From assembly GCF_016801865.2 (NCBI RefSeq), contig NC_068939.1, forward strand, positions 61,262,269-61,326,268: a DNA stretch of 64,000 bases. Direction: 5' to 3'. The notes beneath the pieces are model-generated. The model was not told the origin of the DNA and did not search any database. It saw only the letters and a list, made by a program, of their open reading frames with translations. This document shows positions 23,889-36,125 of this stretch, in pieces. A program made the translations under genes and the position numbers. Each line of letters begins with the position of its first letter. Within the stretch, counting starts at the first letter, position 1. This DNA comes from Culex pipiens pallens. Lineage: Eukaryota > Arthropoda > Insecta > Diptera > Culicidae.

Positions 23889-24839
23889 TAGGGGAGAGTG
23901 GGGAGACTTGATCCCCGGGGACACTTGATCCCAAGCCTGTATCTCGTCAGCATGTGGGTAAAACAATTAGCTTTGTTCTAGAAAGTTGTGCGAAATTAAC
24001 TAAAACTCATTGTAGAAAACAAAGAAAAAAATTAAAAAATGTTTAGATTCAGTTACACACATTTTTCTAAAACGAGCTGCAAAAAACTTCCAAGAGATCT
24101 TTTTTTCTTTGTATTGATATGTATAGAAAACACTCAAAAATTATTCAAAAAAAAAATTTTTATACGTGAATTGTTTGATAAACTTATCAACTCCAAAACC
24201 CTTACGCATTTGATGTTAAATTTATCGTCATACTATTTTTACAATCAATTGTTTAAAAAAGTGCGTTTAGGGAGACTTGATCCCTGCATTTTTACAGTCA
24301 CTGGAATCAGCCTCAAGATTAATTAATTGAGCTGGGTTTTCATACATAGTTTCCTTTAGTATAGTTGTACATAACTTACTGCAGTTTGAACCATTTTTCA
24401 AAAGTTTCGTAAACAAAAATTTCCAGCTTTTGTAAACATGCTTAATTTTGGTCTAAAAAATAATATTTTAAGTTTTTAAATATTTAACATAATAAACTTG
24501 TTATATTTTGAACACAAACGTACAGGTTTTATGTGAAATTGCTGTAACTTATAGAAAATTAAAAGTTTGGATGAATAAGAAACATTTTGCTTAAGATTTC
24601 TTCAAAATGTTGAAAGGGGGATCAAGTTACCCCTAACATTTTTAAAATGCCGGTTTAAAATATTTTTTTAAAACGCTTGGCATGATTCGAAGAGTTTATC
24701 TGAATAAATATCCTTATTAGCCAAACATAGATGAATGTTTAAGCTTTCAATTCATGCAAAAAGTTTATAGTTTTGTGAGAAATTGACAGAGTTATGTGCG
24801 ATACAAAAAAAGGGGATCAAGTCTCCCCACTCTCCCCTA
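23889..24839. mobile_element. G-rich MITE built on the 'agacttgatcccc' phrase
   Basis: The termini TAGGGGAGAGTGGGGAGAC and their complement extend to about 28 bp of perfect inverted repeat. TA at both edges is compatible with a TA target duplication. The phrase ACTTGATCCC or its complement recurs inside at ~23930, ~24271 and ~24617. The interior is AT-rich, and the 95-codon frame there (24039-24326) has no recognisable domain. Confidence 0.8.
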
Positions 24840-26532
24840 CCTCTTGCGCAGCATTTCTATGTATAGGATAAACAGCTTGTGGGTTCAATAGAGCGAAAAT
24901 GTGTTTTTTTAGCGTGATTATTTGTGTAATATTGTGTTATATCAAATGACGCCATATTCTGTTGTTTTGAAGCATTTAATGATGTTTCTTAAAATTCAAC
25001 TAGATTGACATTATGTTTTTGGTATTAAAATAATTCATGATGGTTTTAAAATCACTGATATTACTAAAAATAAAACTAAGTTTAAGTATTAAAATAAAAG
25101 CATCTTCGAAACAAACTTTTAATTATTAAAATAATTAGAAATGCTCGAATTAAATCAAAACCATTTTGAGTGATTATGACACTTGAATATAACAAAAAAA
25201 AAAAAAAAACTTCAGTTTGATTGAAACATCACTAATTGGGTGCACGTGGGATGACAGCCTTTATGACAGGTATCATCGGTCAAAAACAAAGTCTTGTCTG
25301 TCTAGCCACAGTGTTAAAAATAGCTGCGTTTTGCCTGGAACCAGGGCGGATGAATGTCCATGTCAGGTGCACTTTTTCACACATGTGTGATGTAGATGAA
25401 ACGGTACATTCTAGTATGTGCATGCCTTACAGGCATGTCTATTACCAGCTTGATGGAGTATTTTTATTTTTTGCAGAATTGAGTTTTTTTTGCTACCTTT
25501 ATGTCATGAACAAACTTTTCATTTGAATATCTGGCTTTTGACATTGTTACCTTTAAAATGATAGAAATGGCTATGAAAGCTGTTCACGGATTCTCTAAAT
25601 GCTTGATAATGTGTTTTCAATATTGCTTTGAAATGACTGAATAATTGTTTTTTTTTTACAACTGTATTGTACAAAAGTAATGGTTATGCTACATATGGGA
25701 TTGGATGCATCTTCGATGTGAGAAAAAAATATAAATTTTACTATGCATGCTTTTATTGATTATATTAAAAAAAACTGGCATATTCAAGGAACTATTTTCA
25801 TGAACGCCCACATACTAAAATCCTAGTTTAAAATTGCAAACCCCCAACGGATCACAATGGAACAAAGAACGTCTATTTTAGGTTCATTAATTAAATGAAT
25901 ATTTCTGGATCCATTTCCGATTCGTTTCATCTCAATCGGATTTATGGTTGGCGTACAATCATCTAGCTCTCTTTTCCTACAGAGTAAATGGGTAAATCGG
26001 GTACAGTTTGATTATAGGCACAATTTCAAAAAAAAAAAAAATCTCAAGAAATTTTTAGGAACATTTAGAAAACAACTCTGAATTTCAATAACATTGTTGC
26101 TTTTATTGAACATTACGATACCCACTGTTCCCCATCATGTAAAATTTCAAAAGACCGTGCATCCTTTTTTGCTGACCATTCACATTCAGTGGGATAAGGT
26201 CATCCGGCCCGGTCTAGTCCGGTGTCGATGAGTTTTCCCGCCATTTTTCATCGGAGAATCTTAGACGAGGCATTTTTTTCTCACCTTGCACCGTATGGTT
26301 TGGCCGCTTCATGTGATGCATTATGTATTAACCTATACCTGCTGGTCTTGCATCACCGGTTCAAACTTTCACTAAAAAATCGATAGTGAACCATTTTTTT
26401 TTCTAGCCCCCTTGTGGCCGTCCAAGTGGATGAATGGCGGCTCGAAATTCCTCCTTCCCTCGCAGAGTTGCGAAAATAGGGCGACTTTCTTTTCCATGAT
26501 CCGTTTTTTGGGTGTTAATCGCCGCGAAATGA
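24840..26532. other. unique non-coding sequence
   Basis: Includes a poly(A) run at ~25195-25210 and higher-complexity patches at 25235-25520 and 26170-26480. Small open frames show no domain, and splice sites are not convincing. Confidence 0.4.
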
Positions 26533-26580
26533 TTTTTGGGTTGTTGATCGCCGAAAACAAATCGATCAACAACCCAAAAA
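26533..26580. repeat. perfect 18-bp hairpin
   Basis: TTTTTGGGTTGTTGATCG at 26533-26550 pairs perfectly with 26563-26580 across a 12-base loop. The phrase 'ttccatgatcc' occurs on both sides (26491-26501 and 26592-26602), so it may be the core of a small inverted-repeat element. Confidence 0.8.
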
Positions 26581-26765
26581 AAAAAAAAATTTTCCATGAT
26601 CCAACACAACATTGTGTTACACTTTAACTTATGGATAATTTCATAATTACTTCACTTCACTGCAATATTTAAATTTCGATCGAGTTGTGAGCATTATCCT
26701 TGATCCGTTGAACGTTTTTTAGTTATTAACTACTCTATTGCGCATACAATAGAAATAGTTTTATA

Positions 26766-27110
26766 CAGTCCAGACTCGATAATCCGAAGGCCTCGGAAAA
26801 ATTTCACTTCGGGTAATCGAAACTTCGGATAATCGAAACTTCGGATAATCGAATCACGAATTTTTTTTTTCGTTGTCTTATTTTTGTTTGTCGAGCTTAA
26901 GTATAACCCTTAAACTACGCTAAAGTGATTCAGAATTTTTAAATCCAAAATGGCGGCCAATATGGCGGTGATCTACTATTGAAAAAATCAATTTTTAAAT
27001 TTTATAGACAATCAACTATTCAAATCTGACTTAAATGGGGTCGCAGAACTCGAATTTAATGATTAAAGTAAAAAAATGAAATAATACGAAAAAAAAATTT
27101 TTGGTCATGT
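26766..27110. mobile_element. pogo/Tigger-like MITE, right end lost
   Basis: Begins CAGTCCAGACTCGATAATCC after a TA. The interior aligns, in inverse orientation, with the complete copy at 40013-40407, including the phrase 'agcttaagtat' and a TCCAA-ATGGCGGC-like segment. Repeats of TTCGGATAATCGAA at 26808-26852 are subterminal. The right terminus is degraded. Assignment to the pogo type rests on the CTCGATTATCCG-like end (family knowledge). Confidence 0.65.
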
Positions 27111-27984
27111 TTCGATTCTGAGTTTTTTTTACAATTAAACCAAAAGCTAGAAGATGTTTACAAAGTATATATAAAAATTAACAACCAAAAAGCGTTGATT
27201 TTTTTCCGAGAGCCTTGACTCAACAATGTAGTGCTTTTACAATGTTGGCCACCACATTTCAATAAGTTATGTAGGCCATAAATTGATCTATGCGCTCATG
27301 GGAGAGAATTATACTCTCGCAAATACCATTATGCTTTCAGATAAATTCGAGACCTCTTTACTCTTTGCCATCTACTGGGGGCGTAACTTTTTTAAATGAC
27401 ACAATGTCCCAGTAACACAATTCTAAAAGGGTCACCCTTACGTGACGGCAGTGCATAACTCCGTGCAGCATCGGCGTGTTTACACGGCGATGTCGAGATC
27501 TCGTGTTATGACTTTGAAACACATGCACACAGAAGGAGTAGGGAAAAAAACCGCAAACACTGCAACTGAAGCAAGATGTTATGGGTGTTGTTGGCACCAT
27601 ATCCGAAAGGAGGCGAGCGAGGTGAAACGGATACGGTTCGTGTCGTCATTAGTGATGATGATGATGGATCATATAGAAGAATAAAGGTAAACAACATAAA
27701 AGTTCGTGAGTGGGAGCCGAAGAGGCACGTGCCCCGGGTTGGAACTGAACATGCGTGGTAAGGTTCGGTTCTTGGGATCGGGATTTTGGAATCATTGCCA
27801 GATTTGGTGGTTTTTAAGTTGTGATTTAATGGTTGAAGTCATACATATTAAGGATTGAATATTGTTTTCCATAGCAGGTAAATCAACAGCCATTGTTACT
27901 TGAAAATAAATAAGAATAAGAATAAGTTTTACTGGGAAAATCTGATAAAATTTTGAATTGCGGTTGAAATATTGTAGATCTTGA
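27111..27984. other. unique sequence with a GC-richer patch
   Basis: 27425-27765 is GC-richer, with overlapping open frames on both strands (60-80 codons). It also has a GATGATGATGATG run at 27653-27667. The frames have no recognisable domain, and both strands are equally open. Possible regulatory or exonic sequence; unproven. Confidence 0.35.
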
Positions 27985-28172
27985 ACATACCCTTGAAAAG
28001 TCGGCATCTACAAAGCGGATTCAGTGGTTATTTTTACTCAACGAATGTTGATATGTTTTAGTGTGAATGTTTAATTGTAATAGGTCACCTTCCATATGGT
28101 ATTGTGACAAGGTCCATCTTTTGATGATCACTATATCTCGAATCCAGAAGAAAAACAATCACCAGTTGCGTT
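27985..28172 (-). mobile_element. SINE copy 2, tRNA head missing
   Basis: On the minus strand it aligns with the body of the SINE at 7481-7802. Shared landmarks in order are 'aactggtgat', 'cttctggattcga', 'tggacctt', 'ggaaggtgacctat' and 'ccactgaatccgctttgta'. The tRNA-like head is absent, which is typical of 5' truncation during reverse transcription. Divergence is substantial, so it is an old copy. Confidence 0.75.
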
Positions 28173-28619
28173 TAGTATTTTTTTTATAATATTTTTAAAC
28201 CTATTTTTCAATTATTTAATCATTTATTTTTATCGAAACCAAAATTTAAAAGTTATTGTTGAAGCTGTAGCCAAACTGTATTTGATAGTAACCAAACCTT
28301 AATTTACGTTTAATGTTTTGTCTACAGCTAAGTGCATAGACTGCATGGTGAAAAATCGAAACATATTGTTTAAGAAATTTGCTAAAATTTCATATGGTTT
28401 TAGATTTTGAATTTCAGTAATAAGAATAATCGTAAGGTAAAGCCGTTGATAATTTTCTAAGAAAATTGATCCGTTGATCATTTTCGGAGAAAATTGATCA
28501 TCACTCTAAAATGCTCTGTATTTAATTCAATTTAACGAATTTCTGCACCAATATGAATCAGCATGTGAAGGTGAAGGAATTTTTGATCTAAATCAAATGT
28601 TGAAACACAGTTATATAAA
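28173..28619. other. unique AT-rich sequence
   Basis: No gene or repeat recognised. A local partial repeat, 'attgatc' with 'gttgat', lies around 28440-28500. Confidence 0.35.
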
Positions 28620-28910
28620 CACAAGCCTTACCCGACAAACTTCGTTCTGCCTTTTTTTCGTTTGTTGACGTTTTGAACTTTTTTGCTTATTCAGCCTCCT
28701 GTGACCAAAATTTGATTTTACATAACTTTCTCCATACAATTTGCCGATGCTCTGGAATCGGCCAAAGTGTCAATTAGTTAGCGTATAAACCTTCCTTGGG
28801 CTTATACGAACCCAACGCAACAAAGAGCACCTCGATCCGACGCTCCGTATTGAACTGATTCGCGTTCGAACAAACCCGTCAATTTTTTTTATATATATTA
28901 TAGATATAGA
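28620..28910 (+). mobile_element. possible 3' end of an RTE-type LINE
   Basis: The phrases 'cttacccgacaaacttcgtt' and 'taaaccttccttgggctta', and a terminal AT-microsatellite-like run (28887-28912), resemble 3' ends of mosquito RTE-type LINEs as I remember them. No reverse transcriptase frame is present, so this would be a short 5'-truncated copy. Based on memory of sequence style only. Confidence 0.35.
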
Positions 28911-29634
28911 TTTGTAAAAAATTGTATAAAAAATATGGTACTGTATATTGAAGTACTGTATATTAGAATTTCACAAGAAATCAAAATGTTTTTTCCAAAT
29001 ATGCTGAATATGATGATGAATGCAGGAAAATTCATTTCTTATTATTTGAAGTTGATTAAACATTTTACATTAAAACATCACTTTACTAGAATTGCATTTT
29101 GACTTCCTTTATCGTGAATTATCGAAAACACGTAACAGAATCAACATTACGTTGTATGGATTCCGAAATAAAATTTAGATACGATTTGTAACTTGCTCAT
29201 AAAAATAACATACAATTTTCGTCAAAATGAACCAAAATAAAGGTAGCTTAGTCTAAAACGCGAACGGAGGCAGTTCCTCAGTATTATTTAATAACATTTA
29301 TGAAGTCTTAATGTAAAAGGATACAAAAAAAAGGTTTTTTCCGATTATTATTCTTCAGTTGAATATCCGATTTTCACCCATTTTCCCTTTTAGTATAGGG
29401 ATCCATCCATTTTTATGAAAATCTCAGACCCCCTTCCCCTCGTGGACAATTGTTCATACAAAAAAATCTTTTTACTTTGAAATGTGGACAATCGCCAGAC
29501 CGCCCCCTACATTGTCCCCATGGTTTATGGATGACCCTCAATCCCTTTTACACCTAGCTGGCTTACTGAGTAAAACTAAGTCGTTTAAATAATTAGACAA
29601 AAATAAAAGTAAGAATATTAAAAAACTTTATAAA
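28911..29634. other. AT-rich sequence with a possible repeat fragment
   Basis: 29390-29545 reads, on the minus strand, as a 'gggtcatccataaacca' phrase followed by G-rich words, a style seen in dispersed mosquito repeats. No second terminus was found. The rest is AT-rich with no coding sequence. Confidence 0.35.
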
Positions 29635-30966
29635 TAGGGTACGTTATCCATTAGTGGACCTCTTTCCTATAGTGGACCCTCTGAAGGGTTTTTGATGAAA
29701 AATTCAATAAAATCACAATTTCAAGCGTGTTGTTGTCTACAATTCTTTTATTTGGCATGTTAAGCATCGTTTAAAACAATGTTGACTGACATTGAATTAT
29801 CCTTTTTACCAAAATAAGTGTTTTGAGTTCGGCATCTAAAATCAGCCATGGCCACTAGCATTTTCACAACAATACTGCATTTATATTTTATGATTGAATT
29901 AACCATCCAATCATTTTTTGACTGATTATTTAACTTCAGCAAGTCGAAATAATGTAAGTTTAAGGATCTTTACTAAAATATAGCGAAGAACTGCCATTTT
30001 CGAGCAAAAATTAGGGGGGTCCAATATAGGACAACTAAAATCCAAACTTTTCCAAAAGTGGACCCCTGTTAATTTAACCTTCAAAAATGAAGAAAACTGT
30101 GTATCCAAGCAAAAGTTTCTCTGAAACATACAATAAATGCTTGTTTTTATCAACCTAAACGCATATTTTTTCAATTATGAGTATAAATATAGCTGTTTTC
30201 ATGTTAAAAGTACCAAAAAAGCTGAAGCCGTAAGAATTTATAATTAATCAAAACTATAGTTAATTGTACTTAACTGAAGCATCATAATTGCAGTTTGAAA
30301 TGATATTTTATAATAATAAATCAATAAAAAAATACATTTTTTATATAAACATGCGTGGTTTTATCAGCAACTGTAAACAAATCTAATGTTTAGTTTCGGT
30401 CAACCATTTATGTAATTAATATGGAAAAATTTGCATCAAGATTACTTTTTTTATTATTTTTATGTTTGCAGTGGTTTTTGAAACGTTTTCTCTGATCTTT
30501 TTCGGAAATAAATGTGTTTAAATATCTGTTAGGTTTTTTTGTTGTTTAAAGCCAAATTTGTTAACAAAACATATTTGTTTATGATGAAAAGTGAGCAAAA
30601 TCCATCTTTTATTCATTATATCTATCATTAGACCTACGCCATGCATCAAAACATCAAATATCGGTTAAATTTGGTATAAAAATAACAGTTTGCCTATAGT
30701 GGACCCGGGTCCACAATCGGATTATGGACCCGGGTCCACTATAGGAAAAGGTGGTCCATAACAGGCAAATTATTTTTTTTTCAAATGACTATTTTTCTGC
30801 TCAAAAAAAAAAAAAAACTGATGAAACAATTAGTCAAAATTGTTCAAAAGACTTCAGATTTAATTGTTTTGTACAAAAAGTTATGAAAAGTGCTTAAAAT
30901 ATTGAAAATTTGTGAAAAATGTGCTTCGGCTCTACTAGGGGGTCCACTAATGGTTAAAATACCCTA
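29635..30966. mobile_element. G-rich MITE built on the 'agtggaccc' phrase
   Basis: The left end TAGGGTACGTTATCCATTAG and the right end (reading AATGGTTAAAATACCCTA) are imperfect inverted repeats with TA at the borders. The word AGTGGACC or its complement recurs at 29657, 29674, ~30015, ~30056, 30698-30760 and 30939-30952. A compact palindrome around GGACCCGGGTCC occurs twice (30703-30742). No transposase. Confidence 0.75.
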
Positions 30967-31084
30967 AATATTTTTTGTGTACATTTAATCGATTTTGGAA
31001 AGATTTGTTAGCATATAATTAGAATAACCGGAATATTCCAATAATAAAAGTTGTTGATAACTTGTCCATTTGATAATCATTGCA

Positions 31085-32511
31085 CAGTGGTCCGGATTTC
31101 AACATTAAGTAAAAAATGGATTTCCGAAAAATGGTGAAGTTTTGGAGCTTTGGTGTCTTCAGAAGAGTTTTTGCAAATAGAAAAGGGCAATTTTTGATTT
31201 GGTTCAAAATTAGGGTGGTTCACTATTTGGGTGATTTTGAAAATCTAACTTTCCAGGAATATTTTTGGGATTTTTTTCGTCTTCTATAATGTTGTTGGGC
31301 TCGCCAATCCAAGCAACTTTGTCGAAGCTACCAAAATTTTATCACGCAATCTACGCCTTCCACGACCAAATTTAGAGAAAGCATCGGAGCAAACATTCAA
31401 AAATCAGTTTTTTGAACGTAGCAATTCAAGGTGAAGTTTTAGAGAAAAGTGATGTTCGAGGCACATTTAGAGCTCTAAAAATCAAACATTTTTATTTTTT
31501 GACAGGTCAATTTGGACAGCTTACAGCTATTTTAAGGTAAAAAAAGATGCAAATTTAAAACTTGAATATCTCGAAAAGACGCAGGCCAAATTTTAAGTGC
31601 CAGGTTGTATTTGAAAGACGAGATCTGGCACTATAAACGCTGAAAAAATCTCTGTGGTATTTTTTCTTTAAACTCGAGATATTTTAATTTTAAAACGTCT
31701 AATTTTCAAGCGAAAAATTAATTTATCATAAAAACCCAAAATATGACCAAAAATCGTTTTTTTGATACTTTGGCTCAATTCTGATGGTAAATTCTGATTC
31801 AGCGGGCAAAATTACATCGAAAAACATGTAGCTGGAATTTTTTTGAATTTCGTTAGGGTAGTCCCATACAGTTTACCATTGAAAATTAGACATTTTCAAT
31901 TGAAAATATCTCGAGTTTAAAGAAAAATACACCTGAGATTTTTTCAGCGTTATTACTGCTAGATCTTCTCTTTCGAATGCAACCAACCTGCAAATTTGGC
32001 CTGCGTCTTTTCGAGATAATTAAGTTTTAAATTTGCATCTTTTTTACCTTTAAGTAGCTGAATCTTTGACACTTAAGTCTAAATTGACCTGTCAAAAAAT
32101 AAAAATGTTTGATTTTTAGAGCTCTAAAAGTGCCTCCAACATCACTTTTCTCTAAAACATAACCCTGAATTGCTACGTTCAAAAAACTGATTTTTGAAGG
32201 TTTGCTCAGATGCTTTCTCTAAATTTGGTCGTAGAAGGCGTAGATTGCGAGATAAAATTCTGGTGGCTTGGACAAAGCTGGTTAGATTGGCGAGCCCAAC
32301 AACTTTCTAGCAGACGAAAAAGATCCCAAAAATATTCCTGGTAAGTTAGATTTTCAAAATCACCCTGATAGTGAACCACCCTAATTTTGAACCAAATCAA
32401 AAGTTGCCCTTTTCTATTTGCAACAACACTTCTGGAGACACCAAAGCTCCAAAACTTCACAATTTTTTGGGAAATCAATTTTCCGGTTAATTTTGAGATC
32501 TGGACCACTAT
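31085..32511. mobile_element. foldback element, CAGTGGTCC family
   Basis: The left arm 31085-~31715 and right arm ~31884-32511 are inverse copies with visible divergence. The tips are CAGTGGTCCGGATTTCAA and the complement of ATAGTGGTCCAGATCTCAA. The centre holds phrases such as 'aaactcgagatatttt'. Small open frames (such as 32206-32580, minus) are produced by the arms and carry no domain. Sequence resembling ATTGCA lies outside both ends, but no clean target duplication could be defined. Confidence 0.8.
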
Positions 32512-32639
32512 GCATTGCCTAGCATCAAGGAAACACTTGGAAACACGATGCCAAATTTGAACACATTTTGTTTCAAGCACCCTGCGTCTCCACTGAAAGA
32601 GTTTATTTTGAACAATTCAATGGAGACGCTTGATAGTCA

Positions 32640-33720
32640 ACCATTTAGTTAAAGTTCGAGTATTTTTTTTTTGAAAACCATATAGCTGGCAACTCGGTCC
32701 ACCATACAACTCTGCCGGTGTGACCGGCTCCACGCACAGCTTCCGTCCATCTGGACCCAACAGATGGTTGGCAGTGTGCCACAAATCCTCGCCCGAAACG
32801 GTCACTTTCGCTCGTTCGTCCTCGGTTGATCCTGGCCCTCAGTCGGTGTGTGTTCAACTGGTAACTAACAGAGGGAAGGAGGAAAAGCTCTCTCCCCGGC
32901 CTTTCCTTCGACTGGCAACCCCCATCGGGGCCTGGGGATCCGCGTGTGTCGACTTTGATTAAATTATGTTGCTCGTAGCGAATTTCATTCAGTTTTCCCG
33001 CGGAGCTCGGTGAGTGCGGATCGTGGCCCAAAGGAGCTACCCTGGATGCTGTGCTCTAGGGAAAGTTTTCAAGGGGAGTTTTCTCGCGTGGAGAGAGTGT
33101 GTTTTGATAATTCGTGGAAATTAAAGAACAATCACGCGTGAGCAGGAAAATTTAGTGGCGGTCGCGAATAAATCTTTCTCTTAAAGTGTGTTTATTGTGC
33201 GAGCGGGGTATAAATCAAAGTCCAAGATGTGAGATTTAGCCTGGGATGTGTTTCTAAAGCTTTCGGGTATACTTTTCGAAGGGAACGTGCGACGATGATG
33301 GGCGAAACGGAAACGGAAGCGATTTCGGCCCGTAATGCCGAATTCTAGTGAAATTTGAGGGTTAAGTGCTAAGGTGCGTAAAGTTCTCGGGAAGTTTGTG
33401 TGTTCCTAGTGGTGTGGTGTGTACAGGATAATTTAAACGACGTTGATGACGAGGACCTGCAGCTCATAAAATTCCCAGTTTTTCGGTACTGGGGAGAAAT
33501 ATGATAAAGCCATTATATATTGCGGTTTCAGTCAACGAATTCCTGGAAGTGGCCTGGATGTAATTAATTTTACATGAGATTTTTACCCCCTGACTGAAAC
33601 GTGTGCGAGTGTATCGCGTGTGTTTGTTTGGAGGTATTATTTTACGAACCGGAGATTTCTACTGATAACTTTTGCTACCAAAGATGCGGAAAAGTCACGG
33701 TATGTATGTGTGTTTGTAAT
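32640..33720 (+). promoter_or_regulatory. candidate promoter and 5' non-coding exon
   Basis: This is the most gene-like stretch: GC-richer than its surroundings and almost free of homopolymers and repeats. An initiator TCAGTT places +1 at 32991, and GGATC lies exactly at +28 to +32 (33018-33022), matching the arthropod DPE consensus RGWYV. Strong donor-like sites follow at 33010 (GTGAGT) and 33700 (GTATGT). Open frames exist on both strands upstream: 32720-32962 plus, and 32617-32805 and 32645-33031 minus. The minus frame containing 'LWHTANHLLGPDGRKLCVEP' has protein-like composition, but I cannot assign it. A real coding exon on either strand is an alternative. Confidence 0.4.
32991..33022 (+). 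promoter_or_regulatory. Inr + DPE pair at exact spacing
   Basis: TCAGTT at 32989-32994 fits the initiator TCAKTY with A at 32991. GGATC at 33018-33022 fits the downstream promoter element at +28 to +32. No TATA box precedes it at -30, consistent with a TATA-less DPE promoter (family knowledge). Short motifs do occur by chance. Confidence 0.4.
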
Positions 33721-35559
33721 GAGCAATCTTTTTCAAACTTTTGTTTTATAATAGGCTATATTATTTTAATGTTTGATAAACTTCAAAATGAAATTAGAAT
33801 CATTTAATGTTTTTGTTTAGGCGCAGTGCCACGTTTTAAAGTCAATAAAATTTAAAAAATAAATATCTCAATTGTAAAATGTAATACCACTGAAAAAAAA
33901 TGATTTCAAGATTAAAACAAATCGTTTCTATCAATACAAGTTAAGAAAAAAATAAGAAAATAAAGGACTATAAATTTTTGATATGAATATTTTTCGTGTC
34001 TCACAACAAAATAAATAAATGGATTTCTTGACATAAATTTTCTCAATTGAGAGAAAATTAAACAATCAAAATCCTGAGTTGATTCGGTTCAGAAGAATAA
34101 ATAAATTAAAAACAATATTTTAATAAATCTTCTATTATCACTCTTAAATACCTAACTAATTTAAACAGAAGCTTCTGTCTTGAGGCTGGCAGCTAAGTCT
34201 ATTGTGTTGAAAGTTCACGTCTTCTTAATTTTTAGCGAAAGCAACGTTTTATGCAAGTTCAACGTCTAGCCTGCCCGGCAGTTCCAGACGGGGCAGAATG
34301 AGAACGTGTTTGCTCTCTTTTGGGGCCAGAATCGATGAGCTCGCTTAAAAACATGTGCCATAGGCAATTTTTAAGTACGTACTTTGATGTACTTGATTGG
34401 TTTTCGATCGCTAGTACGTGTTCAGACACGTGGGATAAAGCTGACAAGTGTTCTCGATTGAGCTACACACACTTGGGGGCTAACTTTAGTGGTTTATGTG
34501 TCTGGCTGAAATTTGATCACTTCAAGTTCTATACATTGAAGCACATTGCAATATCGAAACGTGTGGATGTTGTGTGCGTGGTGCGTGCTCAATTTCCACC
34601 TAATAAAAGTTTTCAATTGCTAATGGTATTGAATATTTCATGATACTTGATGAACTATGAAGTGGAAAACTTCAAATGAAACAGAGCTTTTTGAATTATT
34701 ATACCTCATAAGATATGGATTTATCGATAGCTTAAGATTTATTGTAATTATTTGTTTCTCTGTGTAATTTCTCAGTTGACTTACTTTTCTACTCGACCTT
34801 CTCCGATTTCAATGAAACTATGGTTACATGTTATCCTAGTCTTAAATAAGCCATTTTTCATGTTAACGAAGCCAGTTGCACTCGAGAATGGCATTTGAGA
34901 AGGGCGTAAGTTATTTATATATTTTTGTATTTCGTAATTTAAATATTGTTGTTTCTCGAAGCCGTTGCATTGTATAAAAAAGTGGTCAAAAATACATTGA
35001 ATGAAAAAAACATGCCAGATCTTTGAGAAATTTTGATTTTTAAGTATAAGAAATCAAAATTAAAAGTGGCGTCACGATTTTTTTTCTTTAATTTTTTTGT
35101 GAAAATAGCCTAAGATGTCACACAAAGGTGAATAAAAAATGCAGGATAATATGTCTCTCCTAAAAAAAAAAATTAATTTATTTAACTGTTTTTTTTAGGT
35201 GGTTTAAACGTCAAAATCTGTTAAAATGAACGCGGGACTTGATTTTCCAGACAATTTTGCATAAAAGTTTACATATTGACCATTGGCCTAAGTCCAATCC
35301 TTATGAAGATACAGCGGGTTTAAAAATAAAAATATTGAAAAATAGGGTTTTTGGCCATTTCTATATGACTTGATTTTTCAGTCATCCAAATATTTTTATC
35401 GGAAAGCTCACCCAATTTTACATAAGTTTGCTGATTTAAAAAATAATTAAACAAAATATTTTTGCATAAAAGAAAGATCTTGTTTACTCTGTGATCGTGA
35501 TTTCTCCCCTAATCCAATAAATTGTATTTTTTTTCTAAACGGCAGTTTTTTCTATCAGA
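33721..35559. other. non-coding, possibly intronic
   Basis: AT-rich stretches alternate with a unique mixed patch at 34250-34640. 35215-35510 has phrases typical of foldback arms but no matching inverse partner. No exon recognised. Confidence 0.4.
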
Positions 35560-36125
35560 TTTACAACACCAACACTTCAAACTTGTGTGGAATTTCCCGA
35601 GGATTCCGAACATTTCAAAATTGAGAGCAAAAAGTGCCGTCTTGTTGGCAAAAGTTTGTTATAGAAAAATCGTAAAACTGTGGAAAAACTTCGAATCGTC
35701 AAAAAGTTAATTCTGTAGGTTTATAGTCCATGAAATTACCAAACTTTTGACCTATGGGAGTATGGGTGTTGGAGGTTGTTGCAAAAAGATTTTGGGGTTT
35801 TAAAAATATTCATTTTTAACAGTAATTTGCAAAAGCTATGAGAAAAAGTCAAACCAACCTCGGATGTTTATGACACATTTGAAAGGCCTTCAAAAGTCCT
35901 GTATCTAAGAGAGTTGTAGATGATAAAGTTTTACGGAAATGCGAGCAATTTTAAGATTTTTTATGTTTTTTTTAGTTCAAATTTCAATAGAGTAGAGGGC
36001 TCATATTTGGCATGAGTTCATCTTATGTAAAGACAAACAGACGTTAAAAGTTTCATCCTAATCGGAACACATCGATACAACCTCTAGAACAAACCGAGCA
36101 AAATCTACAAAAACTGCCAATTAAA
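35560..36125 (+). mobile_element. fragment of the 9854-11960 palindrome family
   Basis: Aligns in order with the spacer and inner right arm of the big palindrome. Shared landmarks are 'gttatagaaaaatcg', 'tatagtccatgaaatt', 'gtatgggtgttggaggtt', 'cagtaatttgcaaaagct', 'gctcatatttggcatgagtt' and 'acctctagaacaaac'. The left arm and the outer right arm are absent. It is clearly more diverged than the two arms at 9854-11960 are from each other. Confidence 0.8.

Noticed and set aside
27425..27765. coding exon in a GC-richer patch
   Set aside because: Both strands are equally open and no convincing acceptor/donor pair or domain is present.
33201..33240. TATA-box promoter (TATAAAT at 33209)
   Set aside because: No initiator at the expected +1; the Inr+DPE pair at 32991 is better supported.
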